Assembly (NCBI RefSeq): GCF_040253615.1
Contig: NZ_JBEJGY010000004.1
Location: forward strand, 4,340,001 to 4,404,000
Length of the DNA stretch: 64,000 nt
Reading direction: 5' to 3'
Origin: Streptomyces sp. Edi4
Lineage (GTDB): Bacteria > Actinomycetota > Actinomycetes > Streptomycetales > Streptomycetaceae
The notes beneath the pieces are model-generated. The model saw only the letters and a list, made by a program, of their open reading frames with translations, made no database searches and was not told the DNA's origin. Position 1 is the first letter of the stretch. Each line of letters starts with the position of its first letter. Positions 9,291 to 18,362 of the stretch are shown here, one piece after another. The position numbers and the translations under genes were made by a program.

Positions 9291-10547
9291 GTGAAGGTCC
9301 TTGTCATCGGCGGCGGTGCCCGCGAGCACGCCCTGTGCCGTTCCCTGTCCCTCGACCCCGACGTGACGGCGCTGCACTGCGCCCCCGGCAACGCCGGGAT
9401 CGCGGAGGTCGCCGAACTCCACCCCGTGGACCAGCTGGACGGGGACGCGGTCGCCCGCCTCGCCGTCGCGCTCGGCAGCGAGCTGGTCGTGGTCGGGCCC
9501 GAGGCCCCGCTCGTCGCCGGGGTCGCCGACGCCGTACGGGCCGAGGGCATCCCCTGCTTCGGTCCCTCGCGTGAGGCCGCGCGGCTTGAGGGCTCCAAGG
9601 CCTTCGCCAAGGACGTCATGGCGGCCGCCAACGTGCCGACCGCCCGCTCCTACCTCTGCACCACTCCCGAGGAGATCGACCACGCGCTCGACGCGTTCGG
9701 CGCTCCGTACGTGGTGAAGGACGACGGCCTCGCCGCCGGCAAGGGCGTCGTGGTGACCGACGACCTCGCCGCCGCCCGCGAGCACGCGCTGGCCTGCGAG
9801 CGCGTCGTCATCGAGGAATTCCTCGACGGCCCCGAGGTCTCGCTCTTCGCGATCACCGACGGCGTCACCGTCCTGCCGCTCCAGCCCGCGCAGGACTTCA
9901 AGCGCGCGCTCGACGGCGACGAGGGCCCCAACACCGGTGGCATGGGCGCCTATTCACCGCTTCCTTGGGCCGACCCCAAGCTCGTCGACGAGGTCATGGC
10001 GAGCGTGCTCCAGCCGACCGTCGACGAACTGCGCCGTCGCGGCACGCCGTTCTCCGGTCTGCTGTACGCGGGCCTGGCGATCACGTCGCGCGGGGTACGG
10101 GTCATCGAGTTCAACGCGCGCTTCGGCGACCCCGAGACGCAGGTCGTGCTCGCCCGTCTCAGGACGCCGCTCGCGGGTGTCCTGCTCCACTCGGCCAACG
10201 GCACCCTCGACGCGCAGCCCCCGCTGGCCTGGCGCGACGACGCGGCGGTGACCGTGGTCATCGCCGCGCGCGACTACCCCGCCGCGCCCCGCACCGGTGA
10301 CCCCATCGAGGGGCTTGCCGAGGTCGCCGCGCAGGATGAGCCCACGGCGTACGTTCTGCATGCCGGGACCCGGCGGGACGGCGACGCGGTCGTGAGCGCG
10401 GGCGGCCGGGTCCTGTCGGTCACCGCGACCGGCGCGGACCTGACGCAGGCCCGGGAGCGGGCGTACGCGGCGGTCGGCCGGATCCGGCTCGACGGCTCGC
10501 AGCACCGCACCGACATCGCCCGCAAGGCGGCCGGCGCACACGGCTGA
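9291..10547 (+). CDS. purD: Phosphoribosylamine-glycine ligase (GAR synthetase)
   Basis: PurD carries out step 2 of de novo purine synthesis, joining glycine to 5-phosphoribosylamine with ATP. The 418-residue protein has the N-terminal motif VIGGGAREHAL, the ATP-grasp segment SREAARLEGSKAFAKDVM and the ligand-binding stretch NTGGMGAYSP, and has the usual PurD length. It starts GTG 58 bases after dnaX and is followed by a hairpin terminator. The other purine genes in the window (C, S, Q, L, F, M) are separate transcription units or small operons. Confidence 0.97.
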   Translation: MKVLVIGGGAREHALCRSLSLDPDVTALHCAPGNAGIAEVAELHPVDQLDGDAVARLAVALGSELVVVGPEAPLVAGVADAVRAEGIPCFGPSREAARLEGSKAFAKDVMAAANVPTARSYLCTTPEEIDHALDAFGAPYVVKDDGLAAGKGVVVTDDLAAAREHALACERVVIEEFLDGPEVSLFAITDGVTVLPLQPAQDFKRALDGDEGPNTGGMGAYSPLPWADPKLVDEVMASVLQPTVDELRRRGTPFSGLLYAGLAITSRGVRVIEFNARFGDPETQVVLARLRTPLAGVLLHSANGTLDAQPPLAWRDDAAVTVVIAARDYPAAPRTGDPIEGLAEVAAQDEPTAYVLHAGTRRDGDAVVSAGGRVLSVTATGADLTQARERAYAAVGRIRLDGSQHRTDIARKAAGAHG

Positions 10548-10585
10548 ACTTCGCCATCTCAGCGCCACGTACGCGCCACATGCGT

Positions 10586-10612
10586 GGGGCCCCGGTATCG
10601 CGCCGGGGCCCC
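10586..10612 (+). terminator. Hairpin after purD
   Basis: A perfect 10-bp stem, GGGGCCCCGG with CCGGGGCCCC, around a 7-base loop. It lies 38 bases past the purD stop and lacks a U-tract, as is common in this genus. The rest of the 308-base gap holds only a candidate 10-codon reading frame (10814-10846) just ahead of the next gene. Confidence 0.65.
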
Positions 10613-10855
10613 GCGGCGTGGGGCGGCGGCGCCCCCGGACGCCTGGACGGCCCGGCCCGGAACAACCGCACCTTTGCCCAAAGCCATTCCATCGAGTGAC
10701 GGGTGGCCCATCCGGATGACTCCTGTGGAAGGCCCAACTAGGGTGCGGCGCAGGCGTTCCGGCACTTGGCCCACCGGCATTGCGATGTCAGTGGCGGGTG
10801 CCACAGTGGGGGCATGAGCAACGCCGCCGCAGGGCAGAGGGGGTGAAGTCCGGTC

Positions 10856-12520
10856 GTGTCCGGTACCGGGATGAGTGGTGAGGCGGGCGCGCAGCACGCG
10901 CGTTCGCGGGCTCTCGCCGTGCTGCGGGTCCGCAGCAGGGCGCTGGCCGTGGCCCTGGTGCCGGCGGCCGTCGCCGTCGTGCTGTCCGTGGCCGTCGCGC
11001 AGGGCCGTGTCGACGGGCCTGGCTGGGAAACCGCGCGCTGGGCGGTCATCGCCGTCGCGCTGACCGCGCTGCTGATCGCGGCGGCCGTGGCGGCCGTGGT
11101 CGTACGGGCGAGGCCGGCCCTGTCGCCGACGGTCGACCTCGCGGAATCGGCCGCCCCGGATCTGTACCGCCTGGTCAGAGACCTGGCGGAACGGCTCGAT
11201 GTGCCCCCGCCCTCCGCGATAGCCCTCACCCCGGACTGCGACAGCTGGCTCGAGGACCGTACGCATCCGGCGCACCGCGCGGCCGGGCGCGAGGCGCTGT
11301 CCGCCCGCCTCATACGGGGCGGCGCCGAGGCCCGCGCCCGGCGGGCGTCCGTCGCGCCGGTCCTGGTCATCGGCTCGCCCTTCATGTGGTGGATGCGGGT
11401 AGGCGAGCTGCGCGCCATCCTCGCGCCCGTCGTCGCCGGTACGGGGCCGTCCGCGCAGCCCGACATAGCCGCGGCGCGGCGCTTCGTACGGGGTCTGGAC
11501 GCGGCGGTCGGTGTCGCCACCAAGCCCGGCCTCGGCCCGGTGCGGCGGTTCGCGCTCGGCTGCACCGGCCGGATCGCCCGGGTGCTCCTGCGCGGGTGCC
11601 GGGCGCACGCCGGGGAGATGGAGCGCGGGGTCGCCGCTGCGGCGTCCGAGCGCGCGCAGGCGGTGGACTACGGGGTACGGATCGTCGCCCAGGAGCAGGT
11701 CGGTCTCGCCTACGCGGGCTGGGACCGGCTGCTGACCCGGGTCGCGCTGCCCGCCTGGCGGATGGGCCGCTGGCCCTCGCGGCTCGACGCGGGGGTGGTC
11801 TCGGCGCTGACCGAGCTGTCCCGGCGCGACCGGCTGGCCGAGGGGTTCGCCTCCCGGCTCGGCGAGCGGCCGGCCTGTGACCTCCTGGAGGAGCCGGGCA
11901 TCGCCGACGAGGCGGCCTCGCTGCTCGCCGCCCGGCTGTTCCACGGCGGTCCCGCCGAGACCGGTCCCGACTGGGCGCCGGTGGACTGGGCGGCGTATCC
12001 GGAGGAGGTCGTCGACCGCAAGTGGCGTACCGAGGCGGCCCGGCTGCACCGGGTGCTCGACGGGTTCGGCGAGCGGCACGGCACGCGGCCCGGGGCGCCC
12101 ACGCTCGCCCGTGTCATCGACCACCTGGCCACGCCGGGGGACGAGGCCGCCGACCGGCTGGCGGCGGGTATCGCGGCGGAGGTGGCCGGCGAGGAGGCCG
12201 CGATCGTGCCGCCCGCGCCGGGCCCCGAGGCCCGGTCCTGCGACGAGGTGCCGCTCTTTCCGCTCCAACCGCCGCGCACGGGGCGGGAGTTGCTGGCCGA
12301 CCATGTCACGGCGATGGTGTGCTGTGCGGCGATCGACACGGGGGGTGCGGTGCCGGGGCTGGACTGGCTCGATGGGCCGTCCCTCCTTGTCGACGAGGTG
12401 CGCCGTTCGGATCTGGCCGCGCCGGTTCTGACGTTGATCGAGGACGGCGATGCGGGGGCCCTGCGGGGCTGGTTGGCCGCGCTGGGTATCCGCCCCGAAA
12501 AACCGATCCGCCTGGTCTGA
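10856..12520 (+). CDS. Membrane protein resembling a degenerate M48-type peptidase
   Basis: The 554-residue product has two hydrophobic segments near residues 28-52 and 62-85, then a large cytoplasmic part. The arrangement after the membrane hairpin recalls M48 (HtpX/Ste24) peptidases: a stretch introducing the fold (PSAIALTPDCDSWLEDR), then VLVIGSPFMWW, then GELRAILAPVVAG at 183-195, where true M48 enzymes carry ExxxxLAHExxH. Here the HExxH histidines and glutamate are missing. A later ERAQAVD segment (265-271) sits where M48 enzymes carry the third metal ligand. If related, it is a pseudoenzyme. This is my inference from pattern. The GTG start is chosen for reading-frame extent; an ATG at 10871 is an alternative. 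Confidence 0.75.
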   Translation: MSGTGMSGEAGAQHARSRALAVLRVRSRALAVALVPAAVAVVLSVAVAQGRVDGPGWETARWAVIAVALTALLIAAAVAAVVVRARPALSPTVDLAESAAPDLYRLVRDLAERLDVPPPSAIALTPDCDSWLEDRTHPAHRAAGREALSARLIRGGAEARARRASVAPVLVIGSPFMWWMRVGELRAILAPVVAGTGPSAQPDIAAARRFVRGLDAAVGVATKPGLGPVRRFALGCTGRIARVLLRGCRAHAGEMERGVAAAASERAQAVDYGVRIVAQEQVGLAYAGWDRLLTRVALPAWRMGRWPSRLDAGVVSALTELSRRDRLAEGFASRLGERPACDLLEEPGIADEAASLLAARLFHGGPAETGPDWAPVDWAAYPEEVVDRKWRTEAARLHRVLDGFGERHGTRPGAPTLARVIDHLATPGDEAADRLAAGIAAEVAGEEAAIVPPAPGPEARSCDEVPLFPLQPPRTGRELLADHVTAMVCCAAIDTGGAVPGLDWLDGPSLLVDEVRRSDLAAPVLTLIEDGDAGALRGWLAALGIRPEKPIRLV

Positions 12521-12535
12521 CCCGGCCACCCCCCA

Positions 12536-12740
12536 ACCCCCGGGGCTCCGCCCCAGCCCCCGTTCGCGCTAAACGCGCTCGTCCTCAATCTCCCCCAAGG
12601 CCTTTAAGGGCCAGGGGACCCCCATGACGGGCTGAGGTTGCCTGGCTGGGCCGGCATGAGCCCTGCCCCGGGTTGCCCACGTGAGCCCGCGCCGACCCTG
12701 CCAGGGGCGCGGGGAACTGCGCGCCCAGCCACATCCGGGC
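12536..12740. repeat. Dispersed intergenic repeat, copy A
   Basis: The 504-base gap between two plus-strand genes contains modules seen again at 26.8-27.4, 41.3-41.5 and 60.6-61.0 kb: CGGGGCTCCGCCCC, then GTTCGCGCT-AACGCGCTCGTCCTCA, then a hairpin built on CCCCCAAGGCC/GGCCAGGGG, then CCCATGACGGGCTGAG, and finally GGGGCGCGGGGAACTGCGCG. It has no open frame of its own. The remainder of the gap (12741-13024) must hold the promoter of the next gene; nothing else was recognised. Confidence 0.75.
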
Positions 12741-13024
12741 CGCACCTACGCCACATCCGAACCGCACCCACCTCCACCGCCCCGCACCCGGAAGGCGCCC
12801 CGGGACGGCATAACCCGGGCCTCAACGCCGGGCCCCCGGCGTCGGGTTCGTCCGGGGGTACCCGGAATGCAACGTTCCCCTTCACGTCAATTCGCGACGA
12901 ACGGTGACGGACCGCGTGCGTTATGTGATGTGCTGGGGACCGATAGCTGACAGACGGCGGCACACCACGCCCGCATCACCGGCGTCGCGGGAACGAGGTC
13001 GCGGGAACGAGGGAGGGAAGCGGC

Positions 13025-14548
13025 ATGGGGGTGGAACGGTCGGAGCACATCCGGCGCTGGGAATCGGGTGCCCTCGCACACGCCGTCTCGGACCCCTTCG
13101 GGCAGGGCCCGCTGCCCTGGTTGCGCGGCAGCGAGACGTACTTCGACGACACCGGACACGTGGTGCCCTGGTACGTCGACCACGCCGCGGTCCAGCACGG
13201 CACCAGCGGCACCAGCGGCACCAGCGGCACCAGTCAAACCAAACGCGCCCCCCGCGTCCCCGGCCCCCGCACCGCCGACGACGTACGCCGGCAGATCAAG
13301 GGGTTCGCCTCCAGCGGGGCCGTCGCGCCCGGCGAGGCCATCGACTTCCACATCACGGTGGACCCGCCCCAGCAGTTCACCGTCGACGTCTACCGGATCG
13401 GCCACTACGGCGGCGACGGCGCGGCCAAGATCGCCACCAGCCCCCGCCTCTCCGGCATCGTCCAGCCGCCCCCGCTGACCGCCGACCGGACCGTCTCGTG
13501 CCACCACTGGTGGCAGTCCTGGCGCTACCAGGTCCCCGCGCACGCCTCGATCGGCGCCCACGTCGCCGTGCTGACCACCGCCGACGGCTACCGCTCGCAC
13601 ATCCCGTTCACCGTCCGCGACGACCACCCCGCCGATCTGCTCCTGCTGCTGCCCGACATCACCTGGCAGGCGTACAACCTCTATCCCGAGGACGGCCGCA
13701 CCGGCGCCAGCCTCTACCACGCCTGGGACGAGGAGGGCCGGCTGCTCGGCGAGGAGGACGCGGCGATCACCGTCTCCTTCGACCGGCCGTACGCGGGCGC
13801 GGGTCTGCCCCTGCACGTCGGCCACGCCTACGACTTCATCCGCTGGGCCGAGCGCTACGGCTACGACCTCGCCTACGCCGACGCCCGCGACCTGCACGCG
13901 GGCCGGGTCGACACCACCCGCTACCGGGGCCTGGTCTTCCCGGGCCACGACGAGTACTGGTCGGCCCCCATGCGCCGCGCCGTCGAGCTGGCCCGCGACG
14001 GCGGCACCTCGCTCGTCTTCCTCTCCGCCAACACCCTCTACTGGCAAGTGGAGTTGGGCCCTTCGCCGTCCGGCGTGCCGGACCGCCTGCTGACCTGCCG
14101 AAAACGGCGCGGGCCCGGCCGCCCCGCCCTGTGGCGCGAGGTCGCGAGGCCCGAGCAGCAGCTGCTCGGCATCCAGTACGCCGGCCGCGTCCCCGAGCCG
14201 CACCCCCTGGTCGTACGCAACGCGCGTCACTGGCTGTGGGAGGCGACCGGCGCGGGTGACGGCGACGAGATCGAGGGCCTGGTCGCGGGCGAGGCGGACC
14301 GCTACTATCCGCGCACCGCCCTGCCCGAGCACCAGGACCGCATCCTGCTCGCCCACTCCCCCTACCAGGACAGCGAGCAGCACACCCGCCACCAGGAGAC
14401 GTCCCTGTACCGGGCGCCCTCGGGCGCGCTCGTCTTCGCCTCGGGCACCTTCGCCTGGTCGCCCGCGCTCGACCGGCCCGGACATGTGGACCCCCGTATC
14501 CAGCGCGCCACGGCCAACCTGCTCGACCGCATCTGCAAGCGGGACTGA
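13025..14548 (+). CDS. N,N-dimethylformamidase beta-subunit-like protein
   Basis: The 507-residue protein resembles the large subunit of N,N-dimethylformamidase, an amidohydrolase with a mononuclear iron centre. Visible family signatures include VDVYRIGHYGGDGA, SCHHWWQSWRYQVP, LLPDITWQAYNLY, a GLVFPGHDEYWS block and FLSANTLYWQ. Near residues 58-72 there is a run of GTS triplets, encoded by about four copies of GGCACCAGC, absent from the conserved core. The ATG has GGGAGG eleven bases upstream. It stands alone between a membrane protein and purC. The substrate is unknown; the family name says only that the fold matches. Confidence 0.8.
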   Translation: MGVERSEHIRRWESGALAHAVSDPFGQGPLPWLRGSETYFDDTGHVVPWYVDHAAVQHGTSGTSGTSGTSQTKRAPRVPGPRTADDVRRQIKGFASSGAVAPGEAIDFHITVDPPQQFTVDVYRIGHYGGDGAAKIATSPRLSGIVQPPPLTADRTVSCHHWWQSWRYQVPAHASIGAHVAVLTTADGYRSHIPFTVRDDHPADLLLLLPDITWQAYNLYPEDGRTGASLYHAWDEEGRLLGEEDAAITVSFDRPYAGAGLPLHVGHAYDFIRWAERYGYDLAYADARDLHAGRVDTTRYRGLVFPGHDEYWSAPMRRAVELARDGGTSLVFLSANTLYWQVELGPSPSGVPDRLLTCRKRRGPGRPALWREVARPEQQLLGIQYAGRVPEPHPLVVRNARHWLWEATGAGDGDEIEGLVAGEADRYYPRTALPEHQDRILLAHSPYQDSEQHTRHQETSLYRAPSGALVFASGTFAWSPALDRPGHVDPRIQRATANLLDRICKRD

Positions 14549-14662
14549 GCCGGGCGCCCCCGCACGGTCGCCCCCCGCCGCGCTCCCCGACCCGGTGACC
14601 AGGCGACCCGCCCTCATGGGAGAGAATCGGACCGTTCCTGGATCAACCTACGCGGAGGAACC

Positions 14663-15562
14663 GTGTCCGGATTCGTAGAAAAGCCCGAGCCGCTTCAGGT
14701 TCCGGGCCTCACCCACCTGCACACGGGCAAGGTGCGTGACCTCTATCAGAACGAGGCCGGCGACCTGGTCATGGTCGCCAGCGACCGGATGTCCGCGTAC
14801 GACTGGGTGCTGCCCACCGAGATCCCCGACAAGGGCCGGGTGCTGACCCGGCTCTCGCTGTGGTGGTTCGACCTGATCGCCGACCTCGTCCCGCACCATG
14901 TGATCTCCAGCGAGGTCCCGGCCGGCGCCCCCGCCGACTGGGCGGGCCGCACCCTGGTGTGCAAGTCGCTGGCGATGGTCCCGGTGGAGTGCGTGGCCCG
15001 TGGCTATCTCGCGGGGTCGGGCCTCGTCGAGTACCGCGCCGCCCGTACGGTGTGCGGCCTCGCGCTGCCCGAGGGCCTGGACAACGGCTCCGAGCTGCCC
15101 GCGCCGATCTTCACCCCGGCCACCAAGGCGGCCGTCGGGGACCACGACGAGAACGTCAGCTACGAGGAGGTGGCCCGCCAGGTCGGCGCGGAGACCGCCG
15201 CTCAGCTGCGCCAGACCACCCTCGCCGTCTACAGCCGGGCGCGCGACGTCGCGCGTGAGCGGGGCATCATCCTCGCGGACACCAAGTTCGAGTTCGGCTT
15301 CGCGGGCGACGAACTCGTCATCGCCGACGAAGTCCTCACCCCGGACTCCTCGCGCTTCTGGCCCGCCGCCACCTGGCAGCCGGGCCGCGACCAGCCCTCG
15401 TACGACAAGCAGTACGTCCGCGACTGGCTGACCTCGCCGGCCTCCGGCTGGGACCGCGCGAGCGAGCAGCCGCCGCCCCCGCTGCCCCAGGAGGTCGTGG
15501 ACGCGACGCGCGCCAAGTACGTCGAGGCGTACGAGCAGCTCACCGGCACCAGCTGGGCGTGA
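14663..15562 (+). CDS. purC: Phosphoribosylaminoimidazole-succinocarboxamide synthase (SAICAR synthetase)
   Basis: PurC joins aspartate to carboxyaminoimidazole ribotide with ATP. The 299-residue protein starts at GTG with a good GGAGG site six bases upstream. Typical segments are HTGKVRDLYQ, ASDRMSAYDWVLPTEIPDKG, PVECVARGYLAGSG and the late motif LADTKFEFGF with PDSSRFWP. The length suits the longer actinobacterial/eukaryote-like form. A strong terminator follows immediately. Confidence 0.97.
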   Translation: MSGFVEKPEPLQVPGLTHLHTGKVRDLYQNEAGDLVMVASDRMSAYDWVLPTEIPDKGRVLTRLSLWWFDLIADLVPHHVISSEVPAGAPADWAGRTLVCKSLAMVPVECVARGYLAGSGLVEYRAARTVCGLALPEGLDNGSELPAPIFTPATKAAVGDHDENVSYEEVARQVGAETAAQLRQTTLAVYSRARDVARERGIILADTKFEFGFAGDELVIADEVLTPDSSRFWPAATWQPGRDQPSYDKQYVRDWLTSPASGWDRASEQPPPPLPQEVVDATRAKYVEAYEQLTGTSWA

Positions 15563-15566
15563 GCAC

Positions 15567-15604
15567 GAAGAAGCCCCCGGCCGCTGGGCCGGGGGCTTCT
15601 TTTC
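15567..15604 (+). terminator. Terminator after purC
   Basis: A long stem GAAGAAGCCCCCGGCC pairing with GGCCGGGGGCTTCTT, ending in a T-run, begins five bases after the purC stop. It may also serve the tRNA-Gly transcribed toward it from the other strand. Confidence 0.85.
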
Positions 15605-15607
15605 CTG

Positions 15608-15680
<73 letters not shown>

Positions 15681-15702
15681 ATGCGCCGTGGCGCGGAGAC
15701 CA

Positions 15703-16314
15703 CTATACCCAACCGCGCTCGCGGGCGAGACGCACCGCCGCATGACGGTTCTCGGCGCCCAGCTTCGCGGCGGCCGACGAGAGGTAGTTGCGCACGGTTC
15801 CCTGCGACAGCGCGGCCCGCCGGGCGATCTCCGCGACGGGCGCCCCGTCGGCCGCGAGACCCAGCACCTCGGCCTCCCGCGCGGTCAGCGGGGAGTCCCC
15901 GGCGGAGATCGCGTCGGCCGCCAACTCCGGGTCCACATAACGGTTTCCGGCGTGGACGGACCGGATGATCTCGGCCAGGCGCTGGGCGCTCACCGTCTTC
16001 GGCACAAACCCCCGCACCCCCGCCGACAGGGCCCGTTTGAGGTGGCCGGGGCGGCCGTGACTGGTCACGATCATGGTCCGGCAGGACGGCAGTTCGGCGC
16101 GCAGGTTTGTGGCCACTGTCACACCGTCCGCGCCCGGCATCTCCAGATCCAGGACGGCCACATCGGGCCGGTGGGCGCGGGCCATCGCCAGGGCCTCGGG
16201 CCCCGACGCGGCCTCGGCGATCACCTCCAGGTCGTCCTCGAGGCCGAGCAGCGCGGCGAGCGCGCCCCGGATCAGATGCTCGTCGTCGGCGAGCAGCACC
16301 CGCACGCGGCTCAT
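15703..16314 (-). CDS. NarL/LuxR-family response regulator
   Basis: This 203-residue protein has a receiver domain (D10-D11 acidic pocket, phospho-acceptor D56 in VAVLDLEMPG, lysine in GFVPKT) and a C-terminal LuxR-type helix-turn-helix (LTAREAEVLGLAADG...IARRAALSQGTVRNYLSSAAAKL). The ATG overlaps the last four bases of the kinase gene (ATGA), so kinase and regulator are co-translated. With the upstream ABC exporter it matches the common DesK/DesR-like module in which the regulator controls the transporter. The signal sensed is unknown. Confidence 0.93.
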   Translation of the reverse strand: MSRVRVLLADDEHLIRGALAALLGLEDDLEVIAEAASGPEALAMARAHRPDVAVLDLEMPGADGVTVATNLRAELPSCRTMIVTSHGRPGHLKRALSAGVRGFVPKTVSAQRLAEIIRSVHAGNRYVDPELAADAISAGDSPLTAREAEVLGLAADGAPVAEIARRAALSQGTVRNYLSSAAAKLGAENRHAAVRLARERGWV

Positions 16315-17528
16315 CGCGGCACCTCCGCGGTCAGCCGGAACATGCCCTGGCCTGCCGGTCCGGCCTCCAGGGTGCCGCCGAGCGCGGCCAGCCGCTCGCG
16401 GAGTCCCGCGAGGCCCGAGCCGGGCGTCCCGGCCGGCCGCTCGGGCACGCCGTCGTTCTCGACGACCAGCGTCGCGGTGTGCTCGGCGAGCGCGAGGGTG
16501 ATGGCCACGCTGCGCGCGTCCCCGTGGCGCAGCACATTGGTGGTGGCCTCGCGCACCACCCAGCCGAGCGCCGACTGCGCCTCGACGGCCAGGCCGTCGG
16601 CGGGCCCGCTGTACCGGCAGCCGATCCCGGCCGCCGCGAGGACACCACGCGCCCCCTCGATCTCCACGCCCAGGTCCGCCTCGCGATAGCCGCGTACCAC
16701 TTCCCGTACCTCTCTCTGCGATTCCTGGGCGATGCGCTGCACCTCCACCATCTGCGCCACCGCCTCGGGCCTGCCGCGCTGGGCGAGCTGGACGGCCAGC
16801 TCGGCCTTGAGCGCGATGACGGCGAGGTTGCGGCCCAGCACGTCGTGCAGGTCGCGCCCGAACCGCAGCCGCTCCTCGGCGACGGCGAGTCGCGCCTCGG
16901 TCTCGCGGGCCCGGTCGGACTCCCACATCACCGACAGCGTCCAGGCCCCGCAGCGTGCCATCAGCAGGATCCACGGGCCGGACAGGGCGACGGCGAGGGC
17001 GAGGGCGAGCAGGCGTGCGCCCGTCACCCCGGCCACCGCGAACACCCCCACGGCCGGAGCGGTGAGCAGCGCGAACCGGCCGAGGAACGCCCGCGGGCTG
17101 GTGAGCAGGCTGTATGTCATCCCGAACGGCAGCACGAGGTAGACCACGACCAGGACGACGTCGGTGTCCTGGAGGCCGTGCGCCGCGTACAGCCCGGCGG
17201 CCAGGGCGAGCGAGGCCAGACACAGCGCGAGGGAGACCCGTAGGGGGCGGTGTGGTGCGGCCCCACGCCCCAGGTAATGGTCGAGTGCGCCGCGCTGGGC
17301 CCGGATGCCCTGGTGGGCCTGGACCGCGCCGAGGGCGAGCGCCGCGACCCCCAGGGTGAGCGGCAGGGGCCCGTGCCGCAGGCCATGGAGCACGAACGGC
17401 ACCTCCCAGCTGAGGTAGAAGATCCACGTCGCGCCCGACCAGAGCAGCCGGCTCTGGAACTCGACCCGCTCCACCCGGCTGCGGTCCCCCCAGTGCCGCT
17501 GGTGCCATCCCCGTATCCGGCCGAACAC
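16311..17528 (-). CDS. DesK-type sensor histidine kinase
   Basis: The 405-residue membrane kinase has several hydrophobic segments in its first 200 residues, then a HisKA_3 dimerisation helix with the phospho-acceptor H228 in RFGRDLHDVLGRNLAV. A short HATPase domain follows, with an N-box around VVREATTNVLRHG and a glycine-rich GSGLAGLRERL. It has no large extracellular loop, so sensing is probably intramembrane. It overlaps the response-regulator gene by four bases and lies 15 bases after the ABC permease. Confidence 0.93.
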   Translation of the reverse strand: MFGRIRGWHQRHWGDRSRVERVEFQSRLLWSGATWIFYLSWEVPFVLHGLRHGPLPLTLGVAALALGAVQAHQGIRAQRGALDHYLGRGAAPHRPLRVSLALCLASLALAAGLYAAHGLQDTDVVLVVVYLVLPFGMTYSLLTSPRAFLGRFALLTAPAVGVFAVAGVTGARLLALALAVALSGPWILLMARCGAWTLSVMWESDRARETEARLAVAEERLRFGRDLHDVLGRNLAVIALKAELAVQLAQRGRPEAVAQMVEVQRIAQESQREVREVVRGYREADLGVEIEGARGVLAAAGIGCRYSGPADGLAVEAQSALGWVVREATTNVLRHGDARSVAITLALAEHTATLVVENDGVPERPAGTPGSGLAGLRERLAALGGTLEAGPAGQGMFRLTAEVPR

Positions 17529-17543
17529 TCCGGTCCCCCCTTC

Positions 17544-18362
17544 TCAGCGCCGCGGCTCCCAGCGGAAGCGCCCCCGCGCGACCAGCACCGCTATGAGCGT
17601 CCACACAACCATGAGGAGCAGGTCTCGCAGTACCTCGCCCACCCCCGCCCCGCCGGTCAGGCCGCCCCTGATCAGACCCATGACCGGGGACAGCGGCAGC
17701 ATCTGGCACACGGCGGCGATCCGGTCGGGCAGGACGTCCAGCGGCACGATCATGCCGGAGCCCCCGATCGACAGGAACATCAGCGGCATGACCGCGATCT
17801 GCGCGCCCTCGGCGGTCCTGGTGAACGCGGCGGTCGCCGCGGCGAGCGCGCCCATCAGACCCATGCCGAGCAGCAGCCCGACGACCGCGAGCCACGCCGT
17901 GCCGGACACGGACACGTGCAGCAGCGCCGCACAGCCCGCCGCGAGCAGTACGGACTGGGCGAGCCCGATGAGCACCGAGGGCAGCGCCGCGCCGGCCAGG
18001 ATCTCCCAGTCCCGCAGCTCCCCGGTCCGCAGCCGCTTCAGGACGAGCTCTTCACGCCGTACGACATAGACGCCGACCAGCGTCGAATACACCGCGAACA
18101 GCAGCACATAGCCGACCGAGCCCGGCAGCAGCACGGTGCCCACGGTGAGGCCGGTCCGCTTCAGGTCGATGCCCGCCACGGTCCAGCGCATCGTGTACGT
18201 GAGCATGGCGGGCAGGACGAGGACGGTGAACAGGGCGGCCTTGTTGCGGCGGAGCAGGGTGAGTTCGGCGCGCCCCAGCGCCTTCATGCGGTCCGCCGTG
18301 GTGAGAAACGTCCGCTCCTTCGCCCGTGCCGGGCTGCCCACCGCGTTAAGGATCGTGCTCAT
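17544..18362 (-). CDS. ABC-2 type transporter permease
   Basis: The 272-residue protein begins MSTILNAVGSPARAKER and has about six hydrophobic segments, including LFTVLVLPAMLTY and YVLLFAVYSTLVGVYV, as in ABC-2 exporter permeases for drugs or lipids. Its ATG overlaps the end of the ATPase gene by four bases (ATGA). The open frame continues far upstream in the ATPase region, but the overlap and protein family support this start. Partner of the ATPase at 18359-19330; the substrate is not deducible. Confidence 0.9.
   Translation of the reverse strand: MSTILNAVGSPARAKERTFLTTADRMKALGRAELTLLRRNKAALFTVLVLPAMLTYTMRWTVAGIDLKRTGLTVGTVLLPGSVGYVLLFAVYSTLVGVYVVRREELVLKRLRTGELRDWEILAGAALPSVLIGLAQSVLLAAGCAALLHVSVSGTAWLAVVGLLLGMGLMGALAAATAAFTRTAEGAQIAVMPLMFLSIGGSGMIVPLDVLPDRIAAVCQMLPLSPVMGLIRGGLTGGAGVGEVLRDLLLMVVWTLIAVLVARGRFRWEPRR

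Noticed and set aside
15703..17895. 730-residue kinase-regulator fusion
   Set aside because: The first two thirds are an out-of-frame reading of the kinase gene; the response regulator starts at ATG 16314, overlapping the kinase stop.
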